Positions 17,754 through 26,477 of a DNA stretch of 64,000 bases are shown one piece after another. Numbering within the stretch: the first letter of the stretch is position 1; every line of letters starts with the position of its first letter. The DNA is taken from positions 62,001-126,000 of the forward strand of contig NZ_BBWR01000007.1 of assembly GCF_001463905.1 (NCBI RefSeq). The letters are read 5' to 3'. The stretch is from Aureimonas frigidaquae (GTDB lineage: Bacteria > Pseudomonadota > Alphaproteobacteria > Rhizobiales > Rhizobiaceae). Made by a program: the position numbers and the translations under genes. A model generated the notes under the pieces. The model made no database searches. It was not told the origin of the DNA and worked only from the letters and a program-made list of their open reading frames with translations.

Positions 17754-19454
17754 ATGACCGCGACACAGAGCATGGAAGAGATGATCCGGCAGGCGATGGT
17801 CCTGGACCAGTCCAGCCTTGCCGGCTGGCTGCTGATCCTGCCCATTCTCATCTGCTTCCTGTTCGGCGCCGGGCTCCTGATGCTGCGCCGGCAGATGAGC
17901 TGGCACCCGCCGGTGGCGGTCAGCGGCCTCGTGCTCCTGCTCCTGGCGGATCTCGCCCTCTTTGTCGAAGTCTATCGCAACGGGACCATTTCGATGGCCA
18001 TGGGCGGGTGGCGCCCGCCCTTCGGCATCGTCTTCGTGGCCGATATGACGAGCGTCCTGTTCCTGTCGGTGGCCGGCTTCGTGGGGCTCGCCTGCGGCAT
18101 CTACGCCATCGCCTCCATCGACGAGGAGGAGCGGCGCTACGGCTTCTATCCCTTCCTCTTCATCCTGATGGCGGGCGTGTCAGGCTCCTTCCTGACCGGC
18201 GATATCTTCAACCTCTATGTCTGGTTCGAGGTGATGCTGATCGGCTCCTTCGGGCTCCTGATCCTGGGTTCGGAGCGCGAGCAGCTCGATGGGGCGACGA
18301 AATACTGCTTCCTCAACCTGATCGGCGCGACGGTCTTTCTTCTGACCATCGGCTATCTCTACGGCATCTTCGGCTCGCTCAACATGGCCGACATCGCCGT
18401 CAAGGCGGCGGCCTTCGAAGGCAACGGAACGCTGCTGACGGTCGGCGCGCTGTTCCTCGTCTCCTTCTCCATGAAGGCGGCGGCGTTCCCGCTGAACTTC
18501 TGGCTGCCGGCCTCCTACCACACGCCGCGTTTCGTCGTGTCGGCGCTCTTTGCCGGGCTTCTGACCAAGGTCGGCATCTATGCGTTGATGCGCGTCCAGC
18601 TCATGCTGTTCCCGCCGGAGCGCGTCGGGCTCGGCATCCTCATTGCGTGGATGGCCGGCCTGACCATGATGGCCGGGGCCCTCGGCGCGCTGGCGCAGAG
18701 CGATCTTCGGCGCATGCTGAACTACGTCGTCATCGCCGGCATCGGCACGATCCTGGCCGGCATGTCGATTCCGCCCTTCCTGGAAAGCACATCGGCCATC
18801 GTCACCACGGGCGCGGCCGGCGTCCTGCGCGAGGGCTCGCAGCAGGGCAACGGGCCGATGCTGATCACGCTTGCCACCGGGCTTGCCGGCTCCATCTATT
18901 ATGCGATCCACTCCATCGTCGTCATGACGGCGCTGTATCTGGCGGCGGGCGTGGCGGCATTCCGGAACGGCTCCTCCTCGCTGCACGAAATGGGCGGGCT
19001 CTGGCGGCGCAACCCCGTCTTCTCGGCCATGTTCCTGGTGCTGTTCCTGGCGGTGGCCGGCCTGCCGCCCTTTTCGGGCTTCTGGCCGAAAATGCTCCTG
19101 GTGCGGGCATCGCTTGCCGCCGAACTGCCGTGGCTGGCGGCGGCGATCCTCGTCTCCGGCCTGCTCCTGACCATTGCCTGCATGCGCGCCTTCGCGCTCG
19201 CCTTCTGGCGCCCGCTGCCCGCGCTCGCGGCCGCGCAGGACGTGGGCGAAGCCCGTCAGATCGCCGAGGAAACCTTCCGGGCGCCGCCGCCGGGCACGCC
19301 GCTCGCCCTGGTGCCGCTGGTGGCGCTGTGCGTCTTCGTCGTGGTGGCCGGCATCTGGCCGGAATGGCTGGCCGAGTTCACCTTCCAGGCTGCAATCGAC
19401 CTGTTGCAGCCGAGCGGATATCTCTCCTCGGTCCTCGGTGAGGTGGCGCCATGA
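17754..19454 (+). CDS. mrpD: Na+/H+ antiporter subunit MrpD
   Basis: NuoN/NuoM-like membrane subunit, 566 residues and about 14 helices. It includes the [21 protein letters not shown] segment with the conserved Lys, and [13 protein letters not shown]. The N-terminus carries a hydrophilic start before the first helix. It overlaps mrpE by 4 bases. Length is somewhat above the Bacillus homologue. Confidence 0.95.
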   Translation: MTATQSMEEMIRQAMVLDQSSLAGWLLILPILICFLFGAGLLMLRRQMSWHPPVAVSGLVLLLLADLALFVEVYRNGTISMAMGGWRPPFGIVFVADMTSVLFLSVAGFVGLACGIYAIASIDEEERRYGFYPFLFILMAGVSGSFLTGDIFNLYVWFEVMLIGSFGLLILGSEREQLDGATKYCFLNLIGATVFLLTIGYLYGIFGSLNMADIAVKAAAFEGNGTLLTVGALFLVSFSMKAAAFPLNFWLPASYHTPRFVVSALFAGLLTKVGIYALMRVQLMLFPPERVGLGILIAWMAGLTMMAGALGALAQSDLRRMLNYVVIAGIGTILAGMSIPPFLESTSAIVTTGAAGVLREGSQQGNGPMLITLATGLAGSIYYAIHSIVVMTALYLAAGVAAFRNGSSSLHEMGGLWRRNPVFSAMFLVLFLAVAGLPPFSGFWPKMLLVRASLAAELPWLAAAILVSGLLLTIACMRAFALAFWRPLPALAAAQDVGEARQIAEETFRAPPPGTPLALVPLVALCVFVVVAGIWPEWLAEFTFQAAIDLLQPSGYLSSVLGEVAP

Positions 19455-19924
19455 CACTCTTCGTCGTCAACATCGTCCTGGCGCTGGTCTGGGTCATCGT
19501 GACCGCGACCTTCAGCCTGACCAACCTGATCTTCGGTTTTATCCTGGCGGCCTTCACGCTGGGGCTGATCCGCGAGCAGATCGGGACGGGCGGCTATCTG
19601 CGCCGCAGCGGGCGTGTCGCCTCCCTGTTCCTGTATCTCGTATCGGAAATCTTCATGTCGGCCTGGCGCGTGGCCATTTCGGCCCTGCGGCCCAAGCTCG
19701 ACCTGAAGCCCGGCGTCTTCGTCTACCGCATGATGGTCGATCGGGATTACGAGATCGCCATGCTGTCGGGGCTGGTCGGGTTGACGCCGGGCTCGCTCGT
19801 GCTCGATGTGTCGGACGATCACTCCACCCTCTATATCCATGCGCTCGACTGCACGGACCCGGACGGCGAGCGCCGCCGCATCGCCCGCGGCTTCGAGCGC
19901 AAGCTTCTGGAGGCGCTGCGATGA
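19451..19924 (+). CDS. mrpE: Na+/H+ antiporter subunit MrpE
   Basis: A 157-residue Mrp subunit with two N-terminal helices and a cytoplasmic alpha/beta domain ([26 protein letters not shown] is the typical MrpE signature). Its start overlaps mrpD and its end overlaps mrpF by 4 bases each. Confidence 0.95.
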   Translation: MTLFVVNIVLALVWVIVTATFSLTNLIFGFILAAFTLGLIREQIGTGGYLRRSGRVASLFLYLVSEIFMSAWRVAISALRPKLDLKPGVFVYRMMVDRDYEIAMLSGLVGLTPGSLVLDVSDDHSTLYIHALDCTDPDGERRRIARGFERKLLEALR

Positions 19925-20301
19925 CCTTCCTCGAATTTTCCGAAATCGTCCTGGACTGGGCGCTGTCCATCGCGCTCCTGTTCATCGGCATCGCCTTCGT
20001 GCTGACCATCATCCGCATTTTCAAGGGCCCGACCCTGCCGGACCGGGTGCTCGGCCTGGATGTGCTGACCGCCGGCTCCATCGGCTTCATCGCCATCATC
20101 GGCATCGATACCGGCTTCACGCTTTATGTCGATGTGGCCATCGCGCTCGGGCTCGTCGGCTTCCTGGCGACCATCTCCTTCTCGCGCTTCATCATGGTGC
20201 GCGGCGATACGGAGCGTTCGCCGGTCAAGCCGGGGGAGGTGAGCGAAGAGGATGGCAAGCATATCCGCAAACCCATCGGGCGGCGGGAGATGCTGCGATG
20301 A
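19921..20301 (+). CDS. mrpF: Na+/H+ antiporter subunit MrpF
   Basis: A 126-residue membrane subunit with three helices. The family block [21 protein letters not shown] is clear. The hydrophilic C-terminus is charged. It overlaps mrpE and mrpG by 4 bases (ATGA). Confidence 0.95.
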   Translation: MTFLEFSEIVLDWALSIALLFIGIAFVLTIIRIFKGPTLPDRVLGLDVLTAGSIGFIAIIGIDTGFTLYVDVAIALGLVGFLATISFSRFIMVRGDTERSPVKPGEVSEEDGKHIRKPIGRREMLR

Positions 20302-20666
20302 GTGGCATCGGCAACATCGTGGCAAGCCTTTTCGTCGTGTTCGGATCTGGCTTCACGCTGGTCGCCGCTATCGGCATCCTGCGCTTTCCCGATTTCTACA
20401 CGCGCATCCACGCCGCGGCCAAGGCCGGCACGGTGGGCTCCGTCCTGATGCTGATGGCGCTCGCCATCGTCTCCAACGAGACGGCCGAAGTGTTGCGCGC
20501 GCTCGCCGCCATCATCTTCCTTCTGATGACGGCGCCCATCGCCGCGCATCTTCTGGGCAAGGCCGCGCAATCGGCCGGCTACCGCATGGGGCCGGACTCG
20601 ATCCGCGACGAGCGCGCGCAGGGCGAGGGCTCTTCGATGGATGAATCGGACACGCTGACCGGCTGA
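20298..20666 (+). CDS. mrpG: Na+/H+ antiporter subunit MrpG
   Basis: Final Mrp subunit, 122 residues and three helices, with the signature [20 protein letters not shown]. It closes a seven-gene operon that should confer Na+ and alkali tolerance and pH homeostasis. It is convergent with cysQ, 25 bp away. Confidence 0.95.
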   Translation: MSGIGNIVASLFVVFGSGFTLVAAIGILRFPDFYTRIHAAAKAGTVGSVLMLMALAIVSNETAEVLRALAAIIFLLMTAPIAAHLLGKAAQSAGYRMGPDSIRDERAQGEGSSMDESDTLTG

Positions 20667-20691
20667 CGCATGGGGTCAGGCGGGCGGGCTG

Positions 20692-21483
20692 TCAGGCGCG
20701 CGCCGCACGGCCGACCGCCACGAAATGCGGATTGGTGAGGCACGCCGTCCCGTCTTCCTTCGTCCGGCCATAGACGAGGGGCGATCCCGCAAGGTCCCGC
20801 ACATCGCCGCCGGCGGCGCGCAAGACCGCTTCTCCGGCCGCCGTGTCCCATTCCATGGTCGGGCCGAGACAGGGGTAGAGATCCGCCGCGCCTTCGGCCA
20901 GCCGGCAGAACTTGATGGAAGACCCCATGCCGGTGACGCTGGAGGGGCGCGCCGCGTTCAGGAAAGCCTGCGTGGCTTGCGTCAGATGCGAGCGGCTTAA
21001 CGGCGCCGCCGGACCCTCGGGCGGAGCCTCCCGCACGGCGATGCGCTCGCCCGTCTGCCCCGCGCGCCAGCGCCAGGCACCGCCGGTATGGCCGAGATAG
21101 GTTTCCCGCAGCGCCGGGGCGTGGACCACGCCGACAAGCGGGCGCCCATCCTCGACATAGGCGATGTTGACGGTGAACTCGTCCCGGCCGGCAACGAACT
21201 CGCGCGTGCCGTCCAGGGGATCGATGAGGAAGAATCCGCCAGCCCGCGCAAGGCCCGTATGCCCGGCGGCGCAGGCTTCCTCGGCCAGGAAGGGCGTGGC
21301 CGGAAAGGTTTCGTTGAGGGCGCGGATGATGATGCCCTCCGCCGCATGGTCGGCGTCGGTCACGGGCGAGCTGTCGGCCTTGTGGTAGGCCGCGCAGCGC
21401 GCGCCGCGCAGCGCCAGGATGGCGCGGCCGGCAGCCTCGGCGGCGTCGCGGAACAGATCCGCCATTCTGGACATATCGACCAT
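20692..21483 (-). CDS. cysQ: 3'(2'),5'-bisphosphate nucleotidase CysQ
   Basis: Hydrolyses 3'-phosphoadenosine-5'-phosphate to AMP, supporting sulfate assimilation. The 263-residue protein has the inositol-monophosphatase-fold metal motifs DPLDGTREF and MEWDTAAGEAVL. ATG at 21483 is chosen; ATG codons at 21474 and 21465 are also possible. An upstream in-frame start at 21597 would add residues lacking family features. Convergent with mrpG. Confidence 0.9.
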   Translation of the reverse strand: MVDMSRMADLFRDAAEAAGRAILALRGARCAAYHKADSSPVTDADHAAEGIIIRALNETFPATPFLAEEACAAGHTGLARAGGFFLIDPLDGTREFVAGRDEFTVNIAYVEDGRPLVGVVHAPALRETYLGHTGGAWRWRAGQTGERIAVREAPPEGPAAPLSRSHLTQATQAFLNAARPSSVTGMGSSIKFCRLAEGAADLYPCLGPTMEWDTAAGEAVLRAAGGDVRDLAGSPLVYGRTKEDGTACLTNPHFVAVGRAARA

Positions 21484-21568
21484 GGGGCCGCACGAACCTG
21501 TACAAGCGACACGAGGAAAGTTAACTCCTGATCGGCTTTGCCCGACCCTGTCAAGGATGATGGTCCAG

Positions 21569-21949
21569 ATGACGCGCCCCGACCCTGCGAGCACCATACT
21601 GATCGTCTTTGCCGGCCTGTTCGGCGCGGGCGGCGTGGCCGGCGCCGCCTATGCGGCGCATGCGACTGCCGCGCCGCAGGCCGCAATCGCGGCGGCAATC
21701 GCGCTGGTGCATGCGCCGGCGCTTCTGGCGCTTGCGCTCGCACCGGCGCATGTCATTGCGCTGCGCGCCATTCCCGGCGCCATGATGGTGTCCGGCGTTC
21801 TCCTGTTTTCCGGCGATCTCGCCACGCGGATCGCCACGGGCGGACGGCTTTTTGCCAATGCGGCGCCGAGCGGCGGCATGCTGTTGATGGCCGGTTGGCT
21901 TGCGCTCGCCATACTGGCGCTCGCCGCGCTGTTGCGCGGCCGGCGCTAG
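21569..21949 (+). CDS. DUF423-like small membrane protein
   Basis: A 126-residue integral membrane protein with four predicted helices, unknown function. The overall pattern (GLFGAGGVAGAAYAAHA near the start, PGAMMVSGVLLFSGDL in the middle) is typical of DUF423/YwdK proteins. The ATG at 21569 has an AAGGA ribosome site 11 nt upstream; earlier ATGs at 21557 and 21560 overlap that site. Its end overlaps the convergent K+ channel gene by 4 bp. Confidence 0.75.
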   Translation: MTRPDPASTILIVFAGLFGAGGVAGAAYAAHATAAPQAAIAAAIALVHAPALLALALAPAHVIALRAIPGAMMVSGVLLFSGDLATRIATGGRLFANAAPSGGMLLMAGWLALAILALAALLRGRR

Positions 21950-22746
21950 ACGGCGCCTTCATCCGGAATCTTCAGGATATGGCCGCAGGCCTTGCAGTGG
22001 ACCGCATCGGAATCGTGGCGTGACAAGCCGCATTCGGGGCAGGGGAACGTCACCTTGTGGGGCCGGAACAGGGCCTGGGCCAGCCGCACGAACAGGGTGA
22101 TGCCGATCAGCATGGTGGCGATGGCCGTCAGCTTGCCGCCGGGGCCGGGCAGGGTGATATCGCCGTAGCCCGTCGTGGTGACGCTGGCCACCGTGAAATA
22201 GAGCGCGTCCACATAGCCCGCGAGCCCCGCACCATCGCGGAAGAAGAAGGTGTAGATGAAGCCCGTCGCCACGAAGAGGAAGGTGACGAGGTTGACCACC
22301 GCGCGTCCCGCATCCTCCCATTCTTCCAGCCCGTGCCGATGCAAGGGACGCCATAGCATGCCGCTGCGCGACAGGGTCCACAGGCGCAGGATGCGCAGGA
22401 AGCCGAGATTGGCGAGCGAGAAGGGAAAGAGAAGCGTCACCAGGATGAACAGATCGACCAGCGTCGTCGGCTGGCGCAGCCAGCGGACGAGCTCGGTCGA
22501 GGCCAGCGCGCGGGCCAGCATATCGGCCGTCAGAATGGCGGCGACGGCGTAGTCGATCCACAGGAAGTTCTGCAGATCCCGCAGGATGGGGGAGACGATG
22601 AAGAACAGGATGATCGACAGATCGATGACGATCATCCCTGTCTGGAAGCGCTGCGCCCGTATGGACCGCCCATGATAGAGCCGTCGCAACCTGTCCCGCA
22701 GGGCCGGAAATCCGCCCGCCCGATCTGACGCCTGTTCCTGGCCCAC
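21946..22746 (-). CDS. Six-helix K+ channel with C-terminal zinc ribbon
   Basis: Voltage-gated-type potassium channel in the inner membrane. It has about five helices, then a pore loop with the selectivity filter TTTGYGD near residue 200, a last helix, and a C-terminal tail with two CxxC pairs (CPEC and CKAC, 11 residues apart) that probably bind zinc. An Arg-containing helix (FLRILRLWTLSR) resembles a weak voltage sensor. GTG at 22746 is chosen for its GAGGGGAG ribosome site, giving 266 residues; ATG at 22833 would add 29 Cys-rich residues. Confidence 0.88.
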   Translation of the reverse strand: MGQEQASDRAGGFPALRDRLRRLYHGRSIRAQRFQTGMIVIDLSIILFFIVSPILRDLQNFLWIDYAVAAILTADMLARALASTELVRWLRQPTTLVDLFILVTLLFPFSLANLGFLRILRLWTLSRSGMLWRPLHRHGLEEWEDAGRAVVNLVTFLFVATGFIYTFFFRDGAGLAGYVDALYFTVASVTTTGYGDITLPGPGGKLTAIATMLIGITLFVRLAQALFRPHKVTFPCPECGLSRHDSDAVHCKACGHILKIPDEGAV

Positions 22747-22864
22747 GCAACGCAACTCCCCTCGACGCCCTTCGCAGGATGTCCTGCCGCAGGCGCAACA
22801 GGAAGATGCTGCAAGTGCAAAATTAATGATCATGCTGCATGTGCGATGAACAAAGCGACGTTTT

Positions 22865-22880
22865 TTGACCTTGTGATCAA
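22865..22880. promoter_or_regulatory. RutR-type operator upstream of preT
   Basis: TTGACC-N6-TCAA palindrome. It matches 12 of the 14 defined bases of the E. coli RutR consensus TTGACCAnnTGGTCAA, as I recall it. It lies 73 bp before the preT start. The same half-sites recur at 26414-26429 before the carbamoylase gene, and a RutR-like gene sits between the two operons. Confidence 0.65.
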
Positions 22881-22952
22881 AAAATATCGTTGACCGCCTA
22901 TCCAGTTTGGACCCATTCTAGGTTCCAGAACCCGTACCGGGAGGTCGCAGGC

Positions 22953-24314
22953 ATGAACGAGACGCCGCCCATCCGCCCCGATATCGCCGCCGCCCGGCTG
23001 AGCCCGGCGGAACTCGATCGGAACTTTGCCGACATCCATCCAGCCCTGTCGCCGCATGATGCGGCGGTTGAGGCCGATCGCTGCTACTTCTGCTACGATG
23101 CGCCCTGCATGGATGCATGCCCGACGGGCATCGACATCCCGCTCTTCATCCGCGAGATCCAGGCCGGCAATCCGCTGGGGGCGGCGCGCACGATCTTCTC
23201 CCAGAACATTCTGGGCGGCATGTGCGCCCGCGTCTGCCCGACGGAGGAGCTCTGCGAAGGAGCCTGCGTGCGACAGGCGGCCGAGGAGCGGCCTGTGCGC
23301 ATCGGCCTGCTGCAGCGCCACGCGACCGACACGATGATGGCGACGGGCCGCCAGCCTTTTGCGCGCGCGGCACCCACGGGGCGGCACGTGGCGGTGGTCG
23401 GCGCGGGCCCTGCCGGGCTGTCCTGCGCGCACCGGCTGGCCATGCTGGGCCATTCCGTCACCCTGTATGATACGCGCAGCAAGCCGGGCGGCCTGAACGA
23501 GTTCGGCATCGCCAGTTACAAGGCCGTGGATGATTTTGCCCAGCGGGAGGTGGATTACCTCCTGTCAGTCGGCGGCATCAGCCTGCAAACGGGGACGGCC
23601 CTCGGCCGGGACATCTCGCTCGAAGCGCTGAGCGCTACGCATGATGCGGTCTTCCTCGGCATCGGGCTTGCCGGCGTGAACGCGTTGGGCGTGGACGGCG
23701 AGGGCGCGCCCGATTGCCGCGATGCGGTGGACTGGATCGCGACGTTGCGCCAGGCCGGCGACCTCGGCGCGCTGCCGATCGGGCGCCGCGTCGTGGTGAT
23801 CGGCGGCGGGATGACGGCCGTCGACGCGGCGGTGCAGGCCAGGGCGCTCGGGGCCGAGGAGGTGACGCTGGCCTATCGGCGCGGGCGCGATGCCATGAAT
23901 GCCAGCCTATACGAGCAGGAGCTTGCGGCGCGGCGCGGCGTGCGGATCCTGTGCCATGTGCAGCCACGGCGCGTCCTGTCGCATGGCGGCGTCGTCCAGG
24001 GGATCGAACTGGAGCGCACGCGTGAGGAGGGTGGCCGGCTGATCGGGACCGGCGCCACCCTGACGCTGGAGGCCGACCAGATCTTCAAGGCGATCGGCCA
24101 GACGCTCCTGGCTGCGCCGCAGGACGGCGCCGGGTTGCCGGCGCTGGAGGCGGGGCGGATCCGGGTGGATGCCGAGTTGCGGACCAGCATGCCGGGCATC
24201 TGGGCCGGCGGCGACTGCATCACCGGCGGGCTCGACCTGACCGTTGCGGCGGTCGAAGACGGCAAGCGCGCCGCCATGTCCATTCACGCCGCGCTCCTGC
24301 GCGAACGGCCTTAA
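22953..24314 (+). CDS. preT: NAD-dependent dihydropyrimidine dehydrogenase, subunit PreT
   Basis: Electron-input subunit that passes electrons from NAD(P)H to PreA for reduction of uracil and thymine. The 453-residue protein has N-terminal Fe-S Cys clusters (CYFCYDAPCMDACPTGID, CARVCPTEELCEGAC), an FAD-binding GAGPAGLSCA and an NAD-binding GGGMTAVDAA, as in the glutamate-synthase beta-subunit family. ATG at 22953 follows GGGAGG. preA begins 13 bp downstream. A RutR-type palindrome lies in the promoter region. Confidence 0.95.
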   Translation: MNETPPIRPDIAAARLSPAELDRNFADIHPALSPHDAAVEADRCYFCYDAPCMDACPTGIDIPLFIREIQAGNPLGAARTIFSQNILGGMCARVCPTEELCEGACVRQAAEERPVRIGLLQRHATDTMMATGRQPFARAAPTGRHVAVVGAGPAGLSCAHRLAMLGHSVTLYDTRSKPGGLNEFGIASYKAVDDFAQREVDYLLSVGGISLQTGTALGRDISLEALSATHDAVFLGIGLAGVNALGVDGEGAPDCRDAVDWIATLRQAGDLGALPIGRRVVVIGGGMTAVDAAVQARALGAEEVTLAYRRGRDAMNASLYEQELAARRGVRILCHVQPRRVLSHGGVVQGIELERTREEGGRLIGTGATLTLEADQIFKAIGQTLLAAPQDGAGLPALEAGRIRVDAELRTSMPGIWAGGDCITGGLDLTVAAVEDGKRAAMSIHAALLRERP

Positions 24315-24327
24315 GGAGGGTACCGCG

Positions 24328-25668
24328 ATGGCCGATCTGTCCAGCGACTTCATCGGGATCCGTTCTCCCAACCCTTTCTGGCTCGCCTCCGCGCCGCCGA
24401 CCGACAAGGAATACAACGTTCAGCGCGCCTTCGAGGCGGGCTGGGGCGGCGTGGTCTGGAAGACGCTGGGCGAGGGGCGGCCCGTCGTCAATGTGAACGG
24501 GCCGCGCTACGGCGCGATCCACGGGCCCGACCGCCGGCTCCTCGGCTTCAACAATATCGAGCTGATCACCGACCGGGAGCTGGATATCAATCTGGAGGAG
24601 ATCGCCCGCGTCAAGCGCAACTGGCCGGACAGGGCCGTCGTCGTGTCCCTGATGGTCCCCTGCGAAGAGACGAGCTGGCAGGCGATTCTCGCCCGTGTGG
24701 CAGAGACCGGTTGCGACGGGGTGGAGCTGAATTTCGGCTGCCCGCACGGCATGAGCGAGCGCGGCATGGGCTCGGCCGTGGGCCAGGTGCCCGAATATAT
24801 CGAAATGGTGGCGCGCTGGTGCAAGGCGCATTCGAGCCTGCCGGTCATCGTCAAGCTGACGCCCAACATCACCGATATCCGCTATCCCGCACGCGCTGCA
24901 CGGCGCGGTGGCGCGGATGCGGTGTCCCTGATCAACACGATCTCGTCCATCGTCTCGGTGGATCTGGACGCGTTTTCCCCCGTACCCTCCATCGACGGCA
25001 AGGGCAGCCATGGCGGCTATTGCGGCCCGGCGGTCAAGCCCATCGCCCTCAACATGGTGGCCGAGATCGCGCGCGATGCGCAGACGGCCGGCATGCCCAT
25101 CTCTGGCATTGGCGGGGTAACGACCTGGCGCGATGCCGCCGAGTTCATCGCGCTCGGTTGCGGGACGGTCCAGGTCTGCACCGCGGCCATGACCTATGGC
25201 TTCAAGATCGTGCAGGAGCTCGCCTCCGGCCTGTCGGACTGGATGGATTCCAAGTCCTTTGCGCGGATCGAGGATTTCCGGGGGCGTGCGGTCGGCAACG
25301 TCGTCGACTGGCAGTATCTGAACCTCAATTACGTGACCAAGGCGCGGATCGACCAGGCGCTGTGCATCCAGTGCGGCCGCTGCCATATCGCCTGCGAGGA
25401 CACCTCGCACCAGGCCATCACCTCCATGCTGGACGGCCGGCGGCATTTCGAGGTCATCGATGCGGAGTGTGTCGGCTGCAATCTCTGCGTCAATGTCTGC
25501 CCGGTCCAGGATTGCATCACCATGGATGAGATCCACGGCGTGGACCCGCGCACCGGCCGCCCGGTGCCGGACAGTTACAGCAATTGGACCGTGCATCCCA
25601 ACAACCCGATGGCGGCGCCGGCCGGCGACCATGCCTCCGGCATCCCGATCCTCGATGCGGCGGAATGA
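24328..25668 (+). CDS. preA: NAD-dependent dihydropyrimidine dehydrogenase, subunit PreA
   Basis: Catalytic subunit that reduces uracil or thymine to the dihydro form, the first step of reductive pyrimidine degradation. The 446-residue protein has an FMN TIM-barrel resembling dihydroorotate dehydrogenase (NFGCPHGMSERGMG with the likely catalytic Cys region) and a C-terminal ferredoxin domain with two 4Fe-4S motifs (CIQCGRCHIAC, CVGCNLCVNVCP). An AAGGAGG ribosome site is present. It converges on the RutR-like gene, 4 bp apart. Confidence 0.96.
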   Translation: MADLSSDFIGIRSPNPFWLASAPPTDKEYNVQRAFEAGWGGVVWKTLGEGRPVVNVNGPRYGAIHGPDRRLLGFNNIELITDRELDINLEEIARVKRNWPDRAVVVSLMVPCEETSWQAILARVAETGCDGVELNFGCPHGMSERGMGSAVGQVPEYIEMVARWCKAHSSLPVIVKLTPNITDIRYPARAARRGGADAVSLINTISSIVSVDLDAFSPVPSIDGKGSHGGYCGPAVKPIALNMVAEIARDAQTAGMPISGIGGVTTWRDAAEFIALGCGTVQVCTAAMTYGFKIVQELASGLSDWMDSKSFARIEDFRGRAVGNVVDWQYLNLNYVTKARIDQALCIQCGRCHIACEDTSHQAITSMLDGRRHFEVIDAECVGCNLCVNVCPVQDCITMDEIHGVDPRTGRPVPDSYSNWTVHPNNPMAAPAGDHASGIPILDAAE

Positions 25669-25672
25669 GCGT

Positions 25673-26287
25673 CTATGCCGGGCCGGGTCGCAGGCCCCGC
25701 AGGACAAGGGTCAGGATCGTATCGGCGGCTGCGCCCGACGCATCCGCCGCCGGCCCGGTGATCGCCTCCACCTGCACGGCGAAGTCGGCATAATGCTGCG
25801 TCATGGCCCAGATCATGAAGATCAGATGGGTGGGGTCCATCCGGTGCAGGCGGCCGGCATCCATCCAGCCGGCGATCACGCCCGCCTTGTCGGCGACGAG
25901 CCGGCGCAGCCGCCCGCGCAGGACATCGCCGATCACCGGCGCGCCGGCCAGCACCTCGTTGGCGAAGAGGCGGGAGGCTTCCGGCGCCTCCAGCGACATG
26001 CGCAGCTTGATGCGGATGTAGCGCGCCAGCTCCAGCTCCGGCTCGCCCGCAGGGTCCAGGGCTTCGAGCGGCTCAAGCCAGGCATCGAGCGTGCGCTCCA
26101 GGACGGCGGCGTAAATGTCGTCCTTGCGGCGGAAATAATAGAGGAGGTTGGGTTTGGACATGCCGGCCGCCGCCGCGATCCGATCCACCGTCGCGCCCTT
26201 GAAGCCATCGGCCGAGAAGACGGGAAGGGCGGCCGCCAGGATCAGTTCGCGATTGGCGCGCTGGATGCGCGTGGGCTCCTTCACCAT
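25673..26287 (-). CDS. RutR-like TetR-family regulator of pyrimidine degradation
   Basis: TetR-family transcription factor of 204 residues. The N-terminal helix-turn-helix reads TVDRIAAAAGMSKPNLLYYF; the C-terminal half closely follows E. coli RutR, including RLHRMDPTHLIFMIWAMTQHYADFAVQVEAITG. RutR binds uracil and thymine. It lies between the preTA operon and the divergent carbamoylase-dihydropyrimidinase operon, and both have TTGACC-N6-TCAA palindromes upstream, so it probably represses both until pyrimidines appear. ATG at 26287 follows GGAGGGG at good spacing. Confidence 0.9.
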   Translation of the reverse strand: MVKEPTRIQRANRELILAAALPVFSADGFKGATVDRIAAAAGMSKPNLLYYFRRKDDIYAAVLERTLDAWLEPLEALDPAGEPELELARYIRIKLRMSLEAPEASRLFANEVLAGAPVIGDVLRGRLRRLVADKAGVIAGWMDAGRLHRMDPTHLIFMIWAMTQHYADFAVQVEAITGPAADASGAAADTILTLVLRGLRPGPA

Positions 26288-26413
26288 GATGACCATCCCC
26301 TCCACCCCTGCCGCCGCCGGCCTGGCCTATGCCTACACATCGAGCACATTTCAGGTTGCGCAAACCGCAGGCAATCGCATTGACCCTTGCCACCCGACCT
26401 TCTAGCCTGTGGT

Positions 26414-26429
26414 TTGACCGGACAGTCAA
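26414..26429. promoter_or_regulatory. RutR-type operator upstream of the carbamoylase operon
   Basis: TTGACC-N6-TCAA palindrome (TTGAC-N6-GTCAA core), matching about 11 of 14 defined consensus bases as I recall them. It lies between the divergent regulator and carbamoylase genes, so it could serve autoregulation and pathway control together. Confidence 0.6.
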
Positions 26430-26477
26430 GAACAACCGGGCGTGCCCGGCAAGGACACCATGCAGGGACGCACATCG

